This document shows positions 49,812 to 59,283 of a stretch of DNA of 64,000 bases, one piece after another. Position 1 is the first letter of the stretch. Each line of letters opens with the position of its first letter. Below the pieces are notes generated by a model that did no database searches, was not told the DNA's origin, and worked only from the letters and a program-made list of their open reading frames with translations. Origin of the DNA: UMGS172 sp045546915 (GTDB lineage: Bacteria > Bacillota > Clostridia > Oscillospirales > Acutalibacteraceae); contig JAZQDU010000018.1 in assembly GCA_045546915.1 (NCBI GenBank), forward strand, positions 1-64,000. The letters run 5' to 3'. Made by a program: the position numbers and the translations under genes.

Positions 49812-51482
49812 TCATAATTGTTTATGATTTTCAATAAGTTCTTTAGCCGAATTATAAAGATTTTCAGTTAAAGAAACACCCGACATAATTCGTGCTATTT
49901 CTTTAATCCTATTATCACCCGAAACCGAGTTTACATTAGTACGAGTACTGTCATCGGTTGAGTGTTTTGTAATAACCAAATGCTCGTCACCGGCAGCAGC
50001 AATTTGAGCAAGATGTGTTACACAAATCACTTGTTTATTAAACGAGAGTTCCTTTAACTGTCGGCCAACCTTATCGGCGGCTTTACCGCTAATGCCGGTG
50101 TCAATTTCGTCAAAAATAAGCGTGTCCGCATCCTTATCAGCGGTCATAACGCTCTTAATACTAAGCATTATTCTCGACAATTCACCGCCCGAAGCCACCT
50201 TAGAAAGCGGTTTTGCAGCTTGACCAATATTTGCCGAAATATAAAATTCTACAGAATCGCAACCGTTTACGGTATACATAGATTCTGAAAACTTTGTAGA
50301 AAAAACAACATTCGGCATCTCAAGATATTTTAAAACTGAACACACTTCATTCGAAAACTTTTGAGCACTTGACCTTCTTGCATTAGTTAAGAGCGTGCCT
50401 TTTTCTACAAGTTCGTCTTCTAACGCTGAACATTTTTCTTCTAAAACAGCAATCATTTCGTCAGAAGAAATAATGAGTTCCAATTCTTTTTCGGCTTCCG
50501 TTTTATACTTTAATACATTTTCTTCGCTTCCGCCATATTTCTTAACAAGACTGCTGATTAAATCAATTCTTTCTTCACATTCAAGAAGTTCATTTTGGTC
50601 AAACGAAATATCATTTAACTGAGCCTTAATATCACTTGATAATTCATATAATTCGGCAGAAATTGTGCCTAATCTTTCATATAAATCCTTTAAAGACGGC
50701 AAGCAGTTAATTAACGATTGTAAATCTGCAACGGCGTCAACCACCAAAGACGAAGCACCTGCGTTTTCTTCATCACCGCTAAGTTTTAATGAACATGAGC
50801 CAAGGTTTGTTAGCAAATTTTCAGCATTTTTTATAATATTTTTTCGTTCAATAAGTGAAAGCAGTTCTCCTACTTTAACACCTGCAGCCTCAATTTCATT
50901 AATCTGAAATTTTAGCAAATTTATCCTTGATTGCTTTTCGTTTTCGTCTACCATAAGACTTTTTAACTGCTTTTTAACAGTTTTTAACCTATTGTAGCAA
51001 TCACGATAATCGTCAATTATCTTAGCATCTACACCATATAAATCAATATATCTGCAATGATTTTGAGGGTCTAACAACGCTTGATTATCATGTTGACCGT
51101 GTATATTAACAAGTAAATTCCCTACCTCACGTAAAACAGAAACATTAACAGAAACACCGTTGATTTTACATACGTTACGTCCATCAGCGCTAATGGTTCT
51201 CAACATCATAATACTACCGTCAAGGCAGTCAACCAAGTATTCGTTAAGAACTTCAACAACACTCTGCGGCACATCCTCAAAAACAGCAGATACAGTCGCC
51301 TTTTCACAACCGGTACGCACAAGTTCTTTAGAAGTTCGTTGCCCCGTAACAGCATTGATTGCATCAATAACAATAGACTTACCGGCACCTGTTTCACCTG
51401 TAAGCACATTAAACCCCGAACTAAAATCAATATTACACTTTTCAATAACCGCGATATTTTCAATATTTAACGATTTAAGCAT
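49812..51482 (-). CDS. recN: DNA repair protein RecN
   Basis: SMC-like ATPase for double-strand break repair. It has 556 residues: Walker A GETGAGKSIVIDAI near residue 30, a central coiled coil, the ABC-type signature VASGGELSRIMLS and Walker B TLIFDEIDTGISG. It follows argR in the conserved Firmicute order. Downstream of it in Bacillus come spoIVB and spo0A; here tyrS follows instead. Confidence 0.96.
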   Translation of the reverse strand: MLKSLNIENIAVIEKCNIDFSSGFNVLTGETGAGKSIVIDAINAVTGQRTSKELVRTGCEKATVSAVFEDVPQSVVEVLNEYLVDCLDGSIMMLRTISADGRNVCKINGVSVNVSVLREVGNLLVNIHGQHDNQALLDPQNHCRYIDLYGVDAKIIDDYRDCYNRLKTVKKQLKSLMVDENEKQSRINLLKFQINEIEAAGVKVGELLSLIERKNIIKNAENLLTNLGSCSLKLSGDEENAGASSLVVDAVADLQSLINCLPSLKDLYERLGTISAELYELSSDIKAQLNDISFDQNELLECEERIDLISSLVKKYGGSEENVLKYKTEAEKELELIISSDEMIAVLEEKCSALEDELVEKGTLLTNARRSSAQKFSNEVCSVLKYLEMPNVVFSTKFSESMYTVNGCDSVEFYISANIGQAAKPLSKVASGGELSRIMLSIKSVMTADKDADTLIFDEIDTGISGKAADKVGRQLKELSFNKQVICVTHLAQIAAAGDEHLVITKHSTDDSTRTNVNSVSGDNRIKEIARIMSGVSLTENLYNSAKELIENHKQL

Positions 51483-51491
51483 AATTTCCCT

Positions 51492-51941
51492 TTAAGCAAT
51501 AATATTTTTTAAATTTTCTGCAAGCAGTTTAGCATCAGCTTCGGTCTTAGTGATAACAAAAATCGTATCGTCACCCGCTAATGTTCCAAGCACATTTTCA
51601 CAGTGCATCATATCCAGTGCTGCACAAGCACCTTGAGCCATACCGGAATGACACTTAATAACAACATCATTCATTGAATAAGCAACCGAAATTACCGATT
51701 GAGCAAACAAATCATTGTATTTAAGCGATTTAGAAGAAACAGCATGTCCACTAACTGCATAGCGATAAACACCGTTAGCATCGAGCAGTTTAACCACACG
51801 CAACTCTTTAATATCACGAGAAACGGTTGCCTGGGTTACATCAAACCCTGATTCTATAAGTTTATGTTGCAACTCTTCCTGAGTTTCAATCGGTTGTGAT
51901 GATATAAGTTCAAGAATTTTATTTTGTCTTTCTTTTTTCAT
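51492..51941 (-). CDS. argR: Arginine repressor ArgR/AhrC
   Basis: Hexameric arginine-responsive regulator, 149 residues. N-terminal winged helix (LISSQPIETQEELQHKLIES, then TQATVSRDIKEL) and C-terminal oligomerisation/arginine domain ending in GTLAGDDTIFVITK, with the conserved GDDT. No arginine biosynthesis genes are in the window; the position between nadK and recN is conserved in Firmicutes. Confidence 0.95.
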   Translation of the reverse strand: MKKERQNKILELISSQPIETQEELQHKLIESGFDVTQATVSRDIKELRVVKLLDANGVYRYAVSGHAVSSKSLKYNDLFAQSVISVAYSMNDVVIKCHSGMAQGACAALDMMHCENVLGTLAGDDTIFVITKTEADAKLLAENLKNIIA

Positions 51942-51956
51942 TTTTCACTATCCTCG

Positions 51957-52781
51957 TTATTGAAGTTTGGTTTTTTCTGAGAAAATTTTGTAAACCGAGA
52001 GGTCATTTAATTTAATAAATTTTGCCTTATATTTAGATTTTTTAATTTTAACAACACAATTATCGTCAATTTCACAAATTGCTCTGCCGTCGGATGAAAG
52101 AAAAATTTTTAAATCGTCGGTATTTGAAACTCTTACCGATAAATCAGTTTCAGAGCCTACAACAACCGAACGATTCATCAAAGTATGAGGGCAAACGGGA
52201 GTAAGCACCATACAATCAACCAAAGGGTCGACAACCGGGCCACCGGCAGACAGTGAATAAGCCGTCGAACCGGTTGGTGTTGCAGTAATAAAACCGTCTG
52301 CACGGTATTTTATAACGTCACTGCCAACACAAACCTCAATATCGAGCATTGTAGCAACTGAACTCTTGCTTATAACAAAATCATTAAGGCAATCGCATGT
52401 ATTAAATAATTTATCATTTTTGTAAACTTCGGCAGTAAGCATAATACGGTCTTCAAAGCAACAATCATCTGATACAATGTTTTTTACAATAGAGAGATTG
52501 TCAGAATCAATACTGGCAAGATATCCTATTCTTCCTGCATTTATACCGATTACCGGCACGCCAACAATTGCCGCAGTTTTAGCGACCTTTATAATGGTTC
52601 CGTCACCGCCGACAACAACTACTTTTTCAAAACCTTCAAACGATTTTATATCCTCAATTTTATTTTCGGCAAACTCAATTATTTCAACATTAGCCCCTGC
52701 ATCGGTTAAGATTGAGGCGGTATACTTTGCAATTTCAAAACCGCTGGTTTTCTTTGAATTGTAAACAATTAATATCTTCAT
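51957..52781 (-). CDS. nadK: NAD kinase
   Basis: Phosphorylates NAD to NADP. It has 274 residues, with the GGDGT catalytic motif (VVVGGDGTIIK near residue 58), NAGRIGYLAS, and the C-terminal TPTGSTAYSLSAGGP signature. AGGGTGG precedes ATG 52781. It lies between tlyA and argR, an arrangement seen in many Clostridia. Confidence 0.96.
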   Translation of the reverse strand: MKILIVYNSKKTSGFEIAKYTASILTDAGANVEIIEFAENKIEDIKSFEGFEKVVVVGGDGTIIKVAKTAAIVGVPVIGINAGRIGYLASIDSDNLSIVKNIVSDDCCFEDRIMLTAEVYKNDKLFNTCDCLNDFVISKSSVATMLDIEVCVGSDVIKYRADGFITATPTGSTAYSLSAGGPVVDPLVDCMVLTPVCPHTLMNRSVVVGSETDLSVRVSNTDDLKIFLSSDGRAICEIDDNCVVKIKKSKYKAKFIKLNDLSVYKIFSEKTKLQ

Positions 52782-52790
52782 TAAACCACC

Positions 52791-53600
52791 CTATTTATCG
52801 AGAGCATCATGAGAAGCATTAACAATTTGCTCAGCCGTTACTGAACAAATATTTTGAGCATTATCACTTTTTTCTATGTAAACCAAGTATTCTATATTAC
52901 CTTCAGGGCCTTTTACAGGAGAATAAGTCAGCCCTAAAACAGAAAAACCGTTGCTAATTAGCATATTAAGAGTATTTTCAACTACCTCTTTATGAACCGA
53001 CTTATCACGCACAACGCCTTTTTTACCAACCTTATCCTTACCTGCTTCAAACTGCGGTTTTATAAGACAAACTGCACGTGCATTATCCTTCATCAAAGTG
53101 CGCATAACCGGTACGATAATTGATAACGATATAAACGATACATCAACCGACGCAAACGAGAGCAAATCGGGAATCTGTTCGTTGGTACAATATCTAAAAT
53201 TAGTCCTTTCAAGGTTAATAACCCTTTCATCAGTCCTTAATTTCCATGCAAGTTGACCGTAGCCAACATCAATAGCGTACACCTTTTTAGCACCGTTTTG
53301 TAACATACAATCAGTAAATCCACCTGTTGATGCACCAATATCCGCACAAATAAATCCATCTAACGATAATCCGAATTCGGTCATTGCCTTTTCAAGTTTT
53401 AAACCGCCTCGGCTTACATATTTAAGCGGATTACTTCTTACTTCAATGACATCATCAGGTTTAATTTGCATACCTGCCTTATCTGCTTTTTGGTTATTAA
53501 CATACACAACACCGGCCATAATGAGCGTCTTAGCCTTTTCCCGACTATCACAAAAGCCTTGCTCAAAAACAGCAGAATCAAGCCTTAATTTATTGTTCAA
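52791..53600 (-). CDS. tlyA: TlyA family rRNA 2'-O-methyltransferase
   Basis: 16S/23S rRNA ribose methyltransferase (YqxC type), 269 residues. N-terminal S4 domain (LRLDSAVFEQGF to about 65) and an FtsJ-like Rossmann fold with ADIGASTGGFTDCMLQNGA as SAM motif I and LIKPQFEAGKD as the catalytic strand. The start appears to be TTG 53600, nine bases after GAGG, overlapping the dxs end by 11 bases. The name reflects hemolysin annotation in old literature; the methyltransferase role is better supported. Confidence 0.93.
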   Translation of the reverse strand: MNNKLRLDSAVFEQGFCDSREKAKTLIMAGVVYVNNQKADKAGMQIKPDDVIEVRSNPLKYVSRGGLKLEKAMTEFGLSLDGFICADIGASTGGFTDCMLQNGAKKVYAIDVGYGQLAWKLRTDERVINLERTNFRYCTNEQIPDLLSFASVDVSFISLSIIVPVMRTLMKDNARAVCLIKPQFEAGKDKVGKKGVVRDKSVHKEVVENTLNMLISNGFSVLGLTYSPVKGPEGNIEYLVYIEKSDNAQNICSVTAEQIVNASHDALDK

Positions 53601-55440
53601 CAGATATTACCTCACTAACCATCGAATCACAATCAAGTTTATATTGTTTTATCTGTTCAGTTACGCTCGACTGTTTTACAAAATCATTAACGGCAAAAAT
53701 TTTAAATTTACCCGAAAAATCATTCTTTAATAATTTTGAAGCAGTCGTTTCGGCAACAGAACCTCGTTCTATGCCTTCTTCAAAGAAGAGAATATTATCA
53801 AATTTCATTAAGTAATCAACAAAATCCGAACTGCACGGTGATAAAACCGAAAGTTTAACAATCGCAACATTGATTTCTTTATTCTGAAGTTCTTTTTGTG
53901 CCTTAAACGCTTCAAAAATGAGAGTGCCGTAGGTAACAATAGCAGTCTTACCTTCGCCAAATACAGAAAAATCATCTGCATTATAATCGGCATTAGGCAA
54001 AACACCTGCCTCAGCACCCCTTGGATAACGTATTGCAGCAACACCTTTAGGGTTACTTAAACGTTTTTTTAGCATGCATTTTAATTCAGTATAATCACTT
54101 GGAGCGTATATTTTAACTCCAGGTATCATTGACAAAAAAGCAACATCAAACAGACCTTGGTGTGTTTCACCGTCGTTACCGACAAAACCGGCACGGTCAA
54201 CCGCTAAAGTAAGTGGTAACTTAGCAATTGCAGCATCGTGAATAACCTGGTCAAATCCTCTTTGTAAAAAAGTAGAATAAACAGCAAAAACAGGTTTTAG
54301 ACCGCATCTTGACAAAGCTGCCGAAAACGTAACCGCATGTTCCTCAGCGATGCCTACATCAAAAAATCTATCCTTAAATTCGTTAGCAAAATTGTTTAAA
54401 CCGGTTCCGGTTTTCATAGCAGCGGTAATAGCACATATATCCTCGTCATCTCGCGCTAATTCGCATAGAGTATCACCGAAAACAGTTGAAAAACTCTGAT
54501 TTTCATCACAAGTAAAACCTTTATCCAAATCAAATTTTGATACTCCATGATAATCCCCTGGATTTTGCTCAGCAGGAAGATAACCTTTGCCTTTTTGAGT
54601 TTTTACATGAATTAAAACCGGACGGTGATAGTTTTTTGCAACATCCATTATTTCACTGAGTTTTTTAACATCGTGACCGTCAACAGGACCCATATAGTAA
54701 AAACCTAACGATTCAAAAATGTTGCTGTTATAAATAGCATTTTTAATCATAGATTTAACATTAAACACAAAACTTCTCAAAGGTCTGCCGATAAATGGAA
54801 TTTTCACCAAAAACCTTTCAAAACCAACCTTGAATTTATAATATTTCTTACGTGTTCTAATGGTGGCAAGATGCGTTGACAAAGCACCCTTGTTTTTTGA
54901 AATGGACATTCTGTTATCATTAAGAATTACGATTAAATTATGATTTTTACGGTCAACGTTGTTAAACGCCTCGTAAACCATGCCACCTGTCAGAGCACCA
55001 TCTCCCAAAACGGCAACGGCACATCCTTTTTCACCCTTTATCCTCTTGGCATTACATACACCATATGCAGAGGATACCGAGGTACTGCTGTGCCCCGATA
55101 TAAATGCATCATGTATGCTTTCACTTGGTTTAATAAAACCTGAGATACCGTCTTCCTTACGCAAGGTGTCAAAATTGTCATACCTGCCGGTAAGAAGTTT
55201 ATGAGCATAACACTGATGTCCAACATCAAAAACTATTGTATCGTTAGGTGAATCAAATGTTTTGTGAAGTGCCACAGTAAGTTCTACCGCACCAAGATTA
55301 GATGCAAGATGACCACCGTTGCGTGAAACGGTATTAATCATTTTATCTCTGATTTCTTCACACAACAGTGTTAATTCATTATTATTCAGTTTTTTTACAT
55401 CTTTAGGATTTTTAATTCCATTTAAAATGCGGTATTCCAT
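53590..55440 (-). CDS. dxs: 1-deoxy-D-xylulose-5-phosphate synthase
   Basis: First enzyme of the MEP isoprenoid pathway: pyruvate plus glyceraldehyde-3-phosphate to DXP, using thiamine diphosphate. It has 616 residues. The ThDP motif runs from GDGALTGGM to ILNDNRMSIS, then transketolase-type Pyr domain (DVGIAEEHAVTFSAAL) and C-terminal domain. HLASNLGAVELTVALH at the N-terminal side is typical. Its neighbour ispA uses downstream pathway products. Confidence 0.97.
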   Translation of the reverse strand: MEYRILNGIKNPKDVKKLNNNELTLLCEEIRDKMINTVSRNGGHLASNLGAVELTVALHKTFDSPNDTIVFDVGHQCYAHKLLTGRYDNFDTLRKEDGISGFIKPSESIHDAFISGHSSTSVSSAYGVCNAKRIKGEKGCAVAVLGDGALTGGMVYEAFNNVDRKNHNLIVILNDNRMSISKNKGALSTHLATIRTRKKYYKFKVGFERFLVKIPFIGRPLRSFVFNVKSMIKNAIYNSNIFESLGFYYMGPVDGHDVKKLSEIMDVAKNYHRPVLIHVKTQKGKGYLPAEQNPGDYHGVSKFDLDKGFTCDENQSFSTVFGDTLCELARDDEDICAITAAMKTGTGLNNFANEFKDRFFDVGIAEEHAVTFSAALSRCGLKPVFAVYSTFLQRGFDQVIHDAAIAKLPLTLAVDRAGFVGNDGETHQGLFDVAFLSMIPGVKIYAPSDYTELKCMLKKRLSNPKGVAAIRYPRGAEAGVLPNADYNADDFSVFGEGKTAIVTYGTLIFEAFKAQKELQNKEINVAIVKLSVLSPCSSDFVDYLMKFDNILFFEEGIERGSVAETTASKLLKNDFSGKFKIFAVNDFVKQSSVTEQIKQYKLDCDSMVSEVISVEQ

Positions 55441-55451
55441 AAAAACAACCT

Positions 55452-56318
55452 TTAATTTTTTCTTTCAATAAGTGATATTGCAAGTTCCTTCAAAGCACTG
55501 GCTTCGTCTCCAAAAACAGCGAGCGAATTTATAGCCAATTGTGTTAAATTTTCAACATCTGACTGGGCTTTATCAATACCTACGAGCGAAACATAGGTTG
55601 ATTTATTACTTTCTGTATCGCTACCAATAGGTTTACCCAGTTGCTCACATGTAGAAATTATATCAAGTATGTCGTCTCGTATTTGAAACGCAAGGCCAAC
55701 TGAAAATGCAAAGTTTTCTGCGCTTTCAATTTTGCTGTCATCTGCACCTGCCAATATACAACCAATTTTTGCCGAAGCGGCAAGTAATGCTCCTGTTTTT
55801 AATCGGTACATTTCTAAGACAGAATCAATCTGCGGTGCCCTTTGTTCAAACATAAGGTCAATAACCTGACCGCCAATCATACCGTCAACACCCGAAAATT
55901 GTGCCAAAACCTTTGCAGCAGCCAAAATTCTATCAGCAGGTATATTTTTTGTAGCAAGTGCAATATTAAAAGCCTCAGTAAGTAAGGCGTCACCTGCAAG
56001 CAAAGCATTTGCCTCGCCAAAAGCAATATGGCATGAGGGCTTACCTCTGCGCATATCGTCATTATCCATACAAGGCAGGTCGTCATGGATAAGCGAATAG
56101 GTATGAATCATTTCAATAGCACAGGCAAAATTCAATGCATCGTCAACATTTCCGCCACAAATACGGCAAAATTCAAGCAATATTGACGGTCTTATTCTCT
56201 TACCTCCCGCCGACGCACTGTAACGCATTGCATCAAGCAAAACAGAATACGCTTCATTTCTTTCGGCTAAAATTTCACTTAGCCTTTTTTCTATTATGAA
56301 AGGATAATTCTCAAGCAT
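55452..56318 (-). CDS. ispA: Farnesyl diphosphate synthase (polyprenyl synthetase)
   Basis: All-trans prenyl transferase, 288 residues. The first Asp-rich motif is DDLPCMDNDDMRRG (DDxxxxD type), the second is FQIRDDILD, and GGKRIRP is near the N terminus. The start is ATG 56318, behind GGAGG and overlapping the xseB end by eight bases; an in-frame start at 56366 lies deep in xseB. Product chain length (C15 rather than C20) is the usual assignment for this operon. Confidence 0.94.
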   Translation of the reverse strand: MLENYPFIIEKRLSEILAERNEAYSVLLDAMRYSASAGGKRIRPSILLEFCRICGGNVDDALNFACAIEMIHTYSLIHDDLPCMDNDDMRRGKPSCHIAFGEANALLAGDALLTEAFNIALATKNIPADRILAAAKVLAQFSGVDGMIGGQVIDLMFEQRAPQIDSVLEMYRLKTGALLAASAKIGCILAGADDSKIESAENFAFSVGLAFQIRDDILDIISTCEQLGKPIGSDTESNKSTYVSLVGIDKAQSDVENLTQLAINSLAVFGDEASALKELAISLIERKN

Positions 56319-56511
56319 TGCTATCCTCCGAAAGACTATCAATATTCTCAATTTTTTGCTTTGCACCGTCTAACTGCTTTTTACAGGCATTTGAAAGTTG
56401 TAAACCTTTAGTGTAAAGTTCTATTGATTCATCAAGACTACATGAACCGCTTTCGAGTTTTGAAACTATTTTTTCCAATTCTAATATATTTTCTTCAAAC
56501 GATTTACTCAT
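56311..56511 (-). CDS. xseB: Exodeoxyribonuclease VII small subunit
   Basis: A 66-residue helical protein that binds the large subunit. It has the XseB pattern SFEENILELEKIVSKLESG followed by LDESIELYTKGLQLSNAC. It overlaps xseA upstream and ispA downstream by eight bases each, a tightly coupled operon. Confidence 0.95.
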   Translation of the reverse strand: MSKSFEENILELEKIVSKLESGSCSLDESIELYTKGLQLSNACKKQLDGAKQKIENIDSLSEDSNA

Positions 56512-57727
56512 AATTTTTCCTTTCAGTGGCTACAACGGTACAAACAGCGTTTCCGTCGGCAAATTTCAAGTTTATATTATCACTTTCACAAAGATTACTG
56601 ATACTTTGCACAATCTTACCGTCTTTTTCGGCAACTGCAAACCCGCGTTTTAAAACTTTTAACGGGTCAAGCACCTCTAATTTCGATATTAGTTCGGAAA
56701 GTTTAGCATTACTTTCAAAAGTTACCTTTGAACGGCAAAAATCAAGCCTTGTATATAATCCGTCAAGACGTAAAGCAAGTACTCCGAACATATCGGCAGG
56801 TTTAGTCAGAACATTAGATTTTGAAAGTGCTTCAAAACGCCTGTAACAAAGATTATAGGTACCTAACACTTTAGCTCGCAAAAGTTGTTCGGCAGAGGCA
56901 ATGTTTAAATATACCTCCTTAATATCAGGTACTGCTAACTCAGCGGCAGCAGAAGGAGTAGGTGCCCTTAAATCTGCAACAAAATCACAAATAGTAAAGT
57001 CGGTTTCGTGACCTACAGCCGATATAACAGGTATTTTTGAATTAAAGACTGCTCTTGCGAGAAGTTCGTCGTTAAAACACCACAAGTCCTCCGCGGAACC
57101 GCCGCCACGACCGATAATAATAACATCACAATCACTTTTCGAGTTTACCTTTTCCAAAGCGGAAATCATCTGTTCAGCAGCAGCATCACCCTGAACGGAA
57201 ACCGGGCACATCACAATAGTAGCAACAGGCCATCTTCTTGAAATTACGTTAATCATGTCCTGCACAGCCGCACCGGTCGAAGACGTAATAACGGCTATTT
57301 TTTTAGGAAATTTAGGTATCGGCTTTTTAGCCGAAGCGTCAAATAAACCTTCTTTAGAAAGTTTTTCTTTCAACTGTTCAAACGCCAGCGCAATACTTCC
57401 AACGCCGTCAGGCACAATATCGGTAACGTAAATCTGGTAATTACCGTCTTTTTCATAAAGACTAACACCGCAAGCACATATAACATTCATGCCCTCTTTA
57501 GGCAAAAATTTTAACCTAACAGCCGAATTTTTAAACATAACGGCTCTAACAGCGGCTCCATCGTCTTTTAAAGAAAAGTACATATGACCGCTAAACGAAT
57601 TAACCTTAAGGTTTGATATCTCACCTTTAACAAATATTGTTTTAAGGTTTCTGTCGCCTTCAAGCACCGATTTTACGTATTTATTAAGTTGTGTTACACT
57701 CAAAGTTACTAAATTCGGCGAAAGCAT
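56504..57727 (-). CDS. xseA: Exodeoxyribonuclease VII large subunit
   Basis: Catalytic subunit of ExoVII, which trims single-stranded DNA. It has 407 residues: N-terminal OB-fold (FVKGEISNLKVNSFSGHMYF) and a catalytic domain with IAVITSSTGAAVQDM, IIGRGGGSAEDLW and SAVGHETDFTICD. The start is ATG 57727, seven bases after GAGGTG; GTG 57736 overlaps that site. Confidence 0.96.
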   Translation of the reverse strand: MLSPNLVTLSVTQLNKYVKSVLEGDRNLKTIFVKGEISNLKVNSFSGHMYFSLKDDGAAVRAVMFKNSAVRLKFLPKEGMNVICACGVSLYEKDGNYQIYVTDIVPDGVGSIALAFEQLKEKLSKEGLFDASAKKPIPKFPKKIAVITSSTGAAVQDMINVISRRWPVATIVMCPVSVQGDAAAEQMISALEKVNSKSDCDVIIIGRGGGSAEDLWCFNDELLARAVFNSKIPVISAVGHETDFTICDFVADLRAPTPSAAAELAVPDIKEVYLNIASAEQLLRAKVLGTYNLCYRRFEALSKSNVLTKPADMFGVLALRLDGLYTRLDFCRSKVTFESNAKLSELISKLEVLDPLKVLKRGFAVAEKDGKIVQSISNLCESDNINLKFADGNAVCTVVATERKNYE

Positions 57728-57737
57728 GCGACTCACC

Positions 57738-58670
57738 TCACTTATTATGTAAAATAGCAGTCATAACCGCAGTTCCAACTGCGTTATCTGATGAAAGTTC
57801 AGTAGATGCAAAATGTGCACCAAATTTATTTGTAATATTTTTTCTTATAAGCGTATTACTCATAACTCCGCCTGCAAAAATCAGCGGTAAATCACCATAT
57901 TGAGACAAAATACCTTCGGTCATTTTTTCGAGAGTATCGGATAAATAAGTTAAAGTAAAAAGAGCAATATCGGGTGGCGTAACACCGTTTTTAAACATTT
58001 GCTCAGCCTTATTTTGCAAACCCGAAATGCAACAGTCAAGCCCTTTTAATGTTACTTTTGGCTTTTCAATCAAACTTGCGCTAAGAGATAATTTATCAAG
58101 TTCTTTCCCTGCAGGAAAATTAAGACCTAACATATTACCTACACGGTCAACAGCCTGCCCCATTTTAAGGTCTAACGATTTAGCAATAATTTCAGCCTTG
58201 AAAAAGTCATCTTTGTCATAAGAAACAAGCAACGCCTCGGTAGTACCGCCAGATACATGAAAGGAAATAAATTTTTGTCCTAAAAGACTTAACATATTGC
58301 TTGAAAACAGTGCAGCGGCAATATGACCCGACTGATGAGAAAACTTATACAACGGAACTTTAAGAGCTGACGCAATGCCTTCTGCGACAGCAACGCCACC
58401 TAAAAAACACGGCATATAACTTCCCTCAACCGAACGAGGTCTATCTGAAACACCAACGGCTTCAATTTTATCAACTTCACATGTAGCTTTTTTTACAATG
58501 TCAGGCAGATTCTTAATGTGCAGGAACAATGCGTCGCTTTGCCTAAGTCCGACTTCACCGTCTTTAACATTAAGAATTTGTCTTGAATTAATATAATAAC
58601 TATTCTGAAGGCAAAACGCAGCAGCAGAAGTTGTATAATTACTCGTGTCAATCCCAAGTGAATAAGGCAT
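57738..58670 (-). CDS. Kae1/TsaD-like ASKHA-fold protein (TsaD paralogue)
   Basis: A 310-residue protein related to TsaD, the tRNA threonylcarbamoyladenosine transferase. It keeps LGIDTSNYTTS at the N-terminus, the metal ligands HxxxH in FSHQSGHIAAAL, the VSGGTTEALL nucleotide loop and IFAGGVMSNTLI. It is shorter than TsaD (about 340) and diverged in SGGTTE (TsaD has SGGHT). This is the typical second paralogue of Clostridia, not obviously the essential enzyme. It is nested in the nusB-xseA operon, where B. subtilis has folD. True substrate unknown. Confidence 0.8.
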   Translation of the reverse strand: MPYSLGIDTSNYTTSAAAFCLQNSYYINSRQILNVKDGEVGLRQSDALFLHIKNLPDIVKKATCEVDKIEAVGVSDRPRSVEGSYMPCFLGGVAVAEGIASALKVPLYKFSHQSGHIAAALFSSNMLSLLGQKFISFHVSGGTTEALLVSYDKDDFFKAEIIAKSLDLKMGQAVDRVGNMLGLNFPAGKELDKLSLSASLIEKPKVTLKGLDCCISGLQNKAEQMFKNGVTPPDIALFTLTYLSDTLEKMTEGILSQYGDLPLIFAGGVMSNTLIRKNITNKFGAHFASTELSSDNAVGTAVMTAILHNK

Positions 58671-58673
58671 GAT

Positions 58674-59072
58674 TTAAAGTTCCTTAGCAACTGTGCCGAG
58701 CACACCGTTAACAAATGATGCATCATCAGCAGTAGAATACTTTTTGCAAAGTTCCACAGCTTCATCAATAGAAACAGCAACGGGAATTTCATCCATATAC
58801 TTTATTTCGTATATTGCCAAACGCAAAACTGCCAACGAAACTTTACTGATTCGACCAATTGTCCAACCTGATAAGTTGGCTGAAATTATATCATCAATAC
58901 TTTCAATGTTATCAAAAACACCTGTAAAGGCCTTTACAACATAACCGTCTTTATCCTGTGCAAAGTCACGTGTTTCACTTGCAAGTTCAAGTATTTCTTG
59001 AACGTCATATTCACTAAAATTTTTCTCAAAAACAAGTATAAATGCTTGTTCTCTTGCCATTGTTCTGGTCAT
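58674..59072 (-). CDS. nusB: Transcription antitermination factor NusB
   Basis: All-helical factor for rRNA antitermination and 30S biogenesis, 132 residues. Features: REQAFILVFEKNF at the start, the IGRISKVSLAVLRLAIYE core helix and AVELCKKYSTADDASFVNGVLG near the end. The start is ATG 59072 behind GGCAGGTG; an in-frame start at 59129 has no ribosome site. First gene of the long operon running to recN and tyrS. Confidence 0.94.
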   Translation of the reverse strand: MTRTMAREQAFILVFEKNFSEYDVQEILELASETRDFAQDKDGYVVKAFTGVFDNIESIDDIISANLSGWTIGRISKVSLAVLRLAIYEIKYMDEIPVAVSIDEAVELCKKYSTADDASFVNGVLGTVAKEL

Positions 59073-59134
59073 AAAGCACCTGCCACGTTCAAATTTTAAT
59101 AAAATACAAAATAATGCATTTTTATTCACAATAT

Positions 59135-59163
59135 ATACTACTATAAATTTAATAAAAATTCAA
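59135..59163 (-). promoter_or_regulatory. Possible promoter of the nusB-recN operon
   Basis: TTGAAT (59158-59163), a 17-nt spacer and TAGTAT (59135-59140) on the minus strand. Confidence 0.45.
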
Positions 59164-59210
59164 GTTATTTTAAGTGATATTTGCAAAAACACATCAAATT
59201 TAATTTACTA

Positions 59211-59239
59211 TTGCAATATTCAAAACAAATTGATATAAT
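59211..59239 (+). promoter_or_regulatory. Extended -10 promoter of the DivIVA-like gene
   Basis: TTGCAA (59211-59216), a 17-nt spacer ending TGA, and TATAAT (59234-59239). Confidence 0.68.
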
Positions 59240-59283
59240 ATTGTCGAATTAATATTTATTAAACAGTGTGTTGGGGTGAAAAT

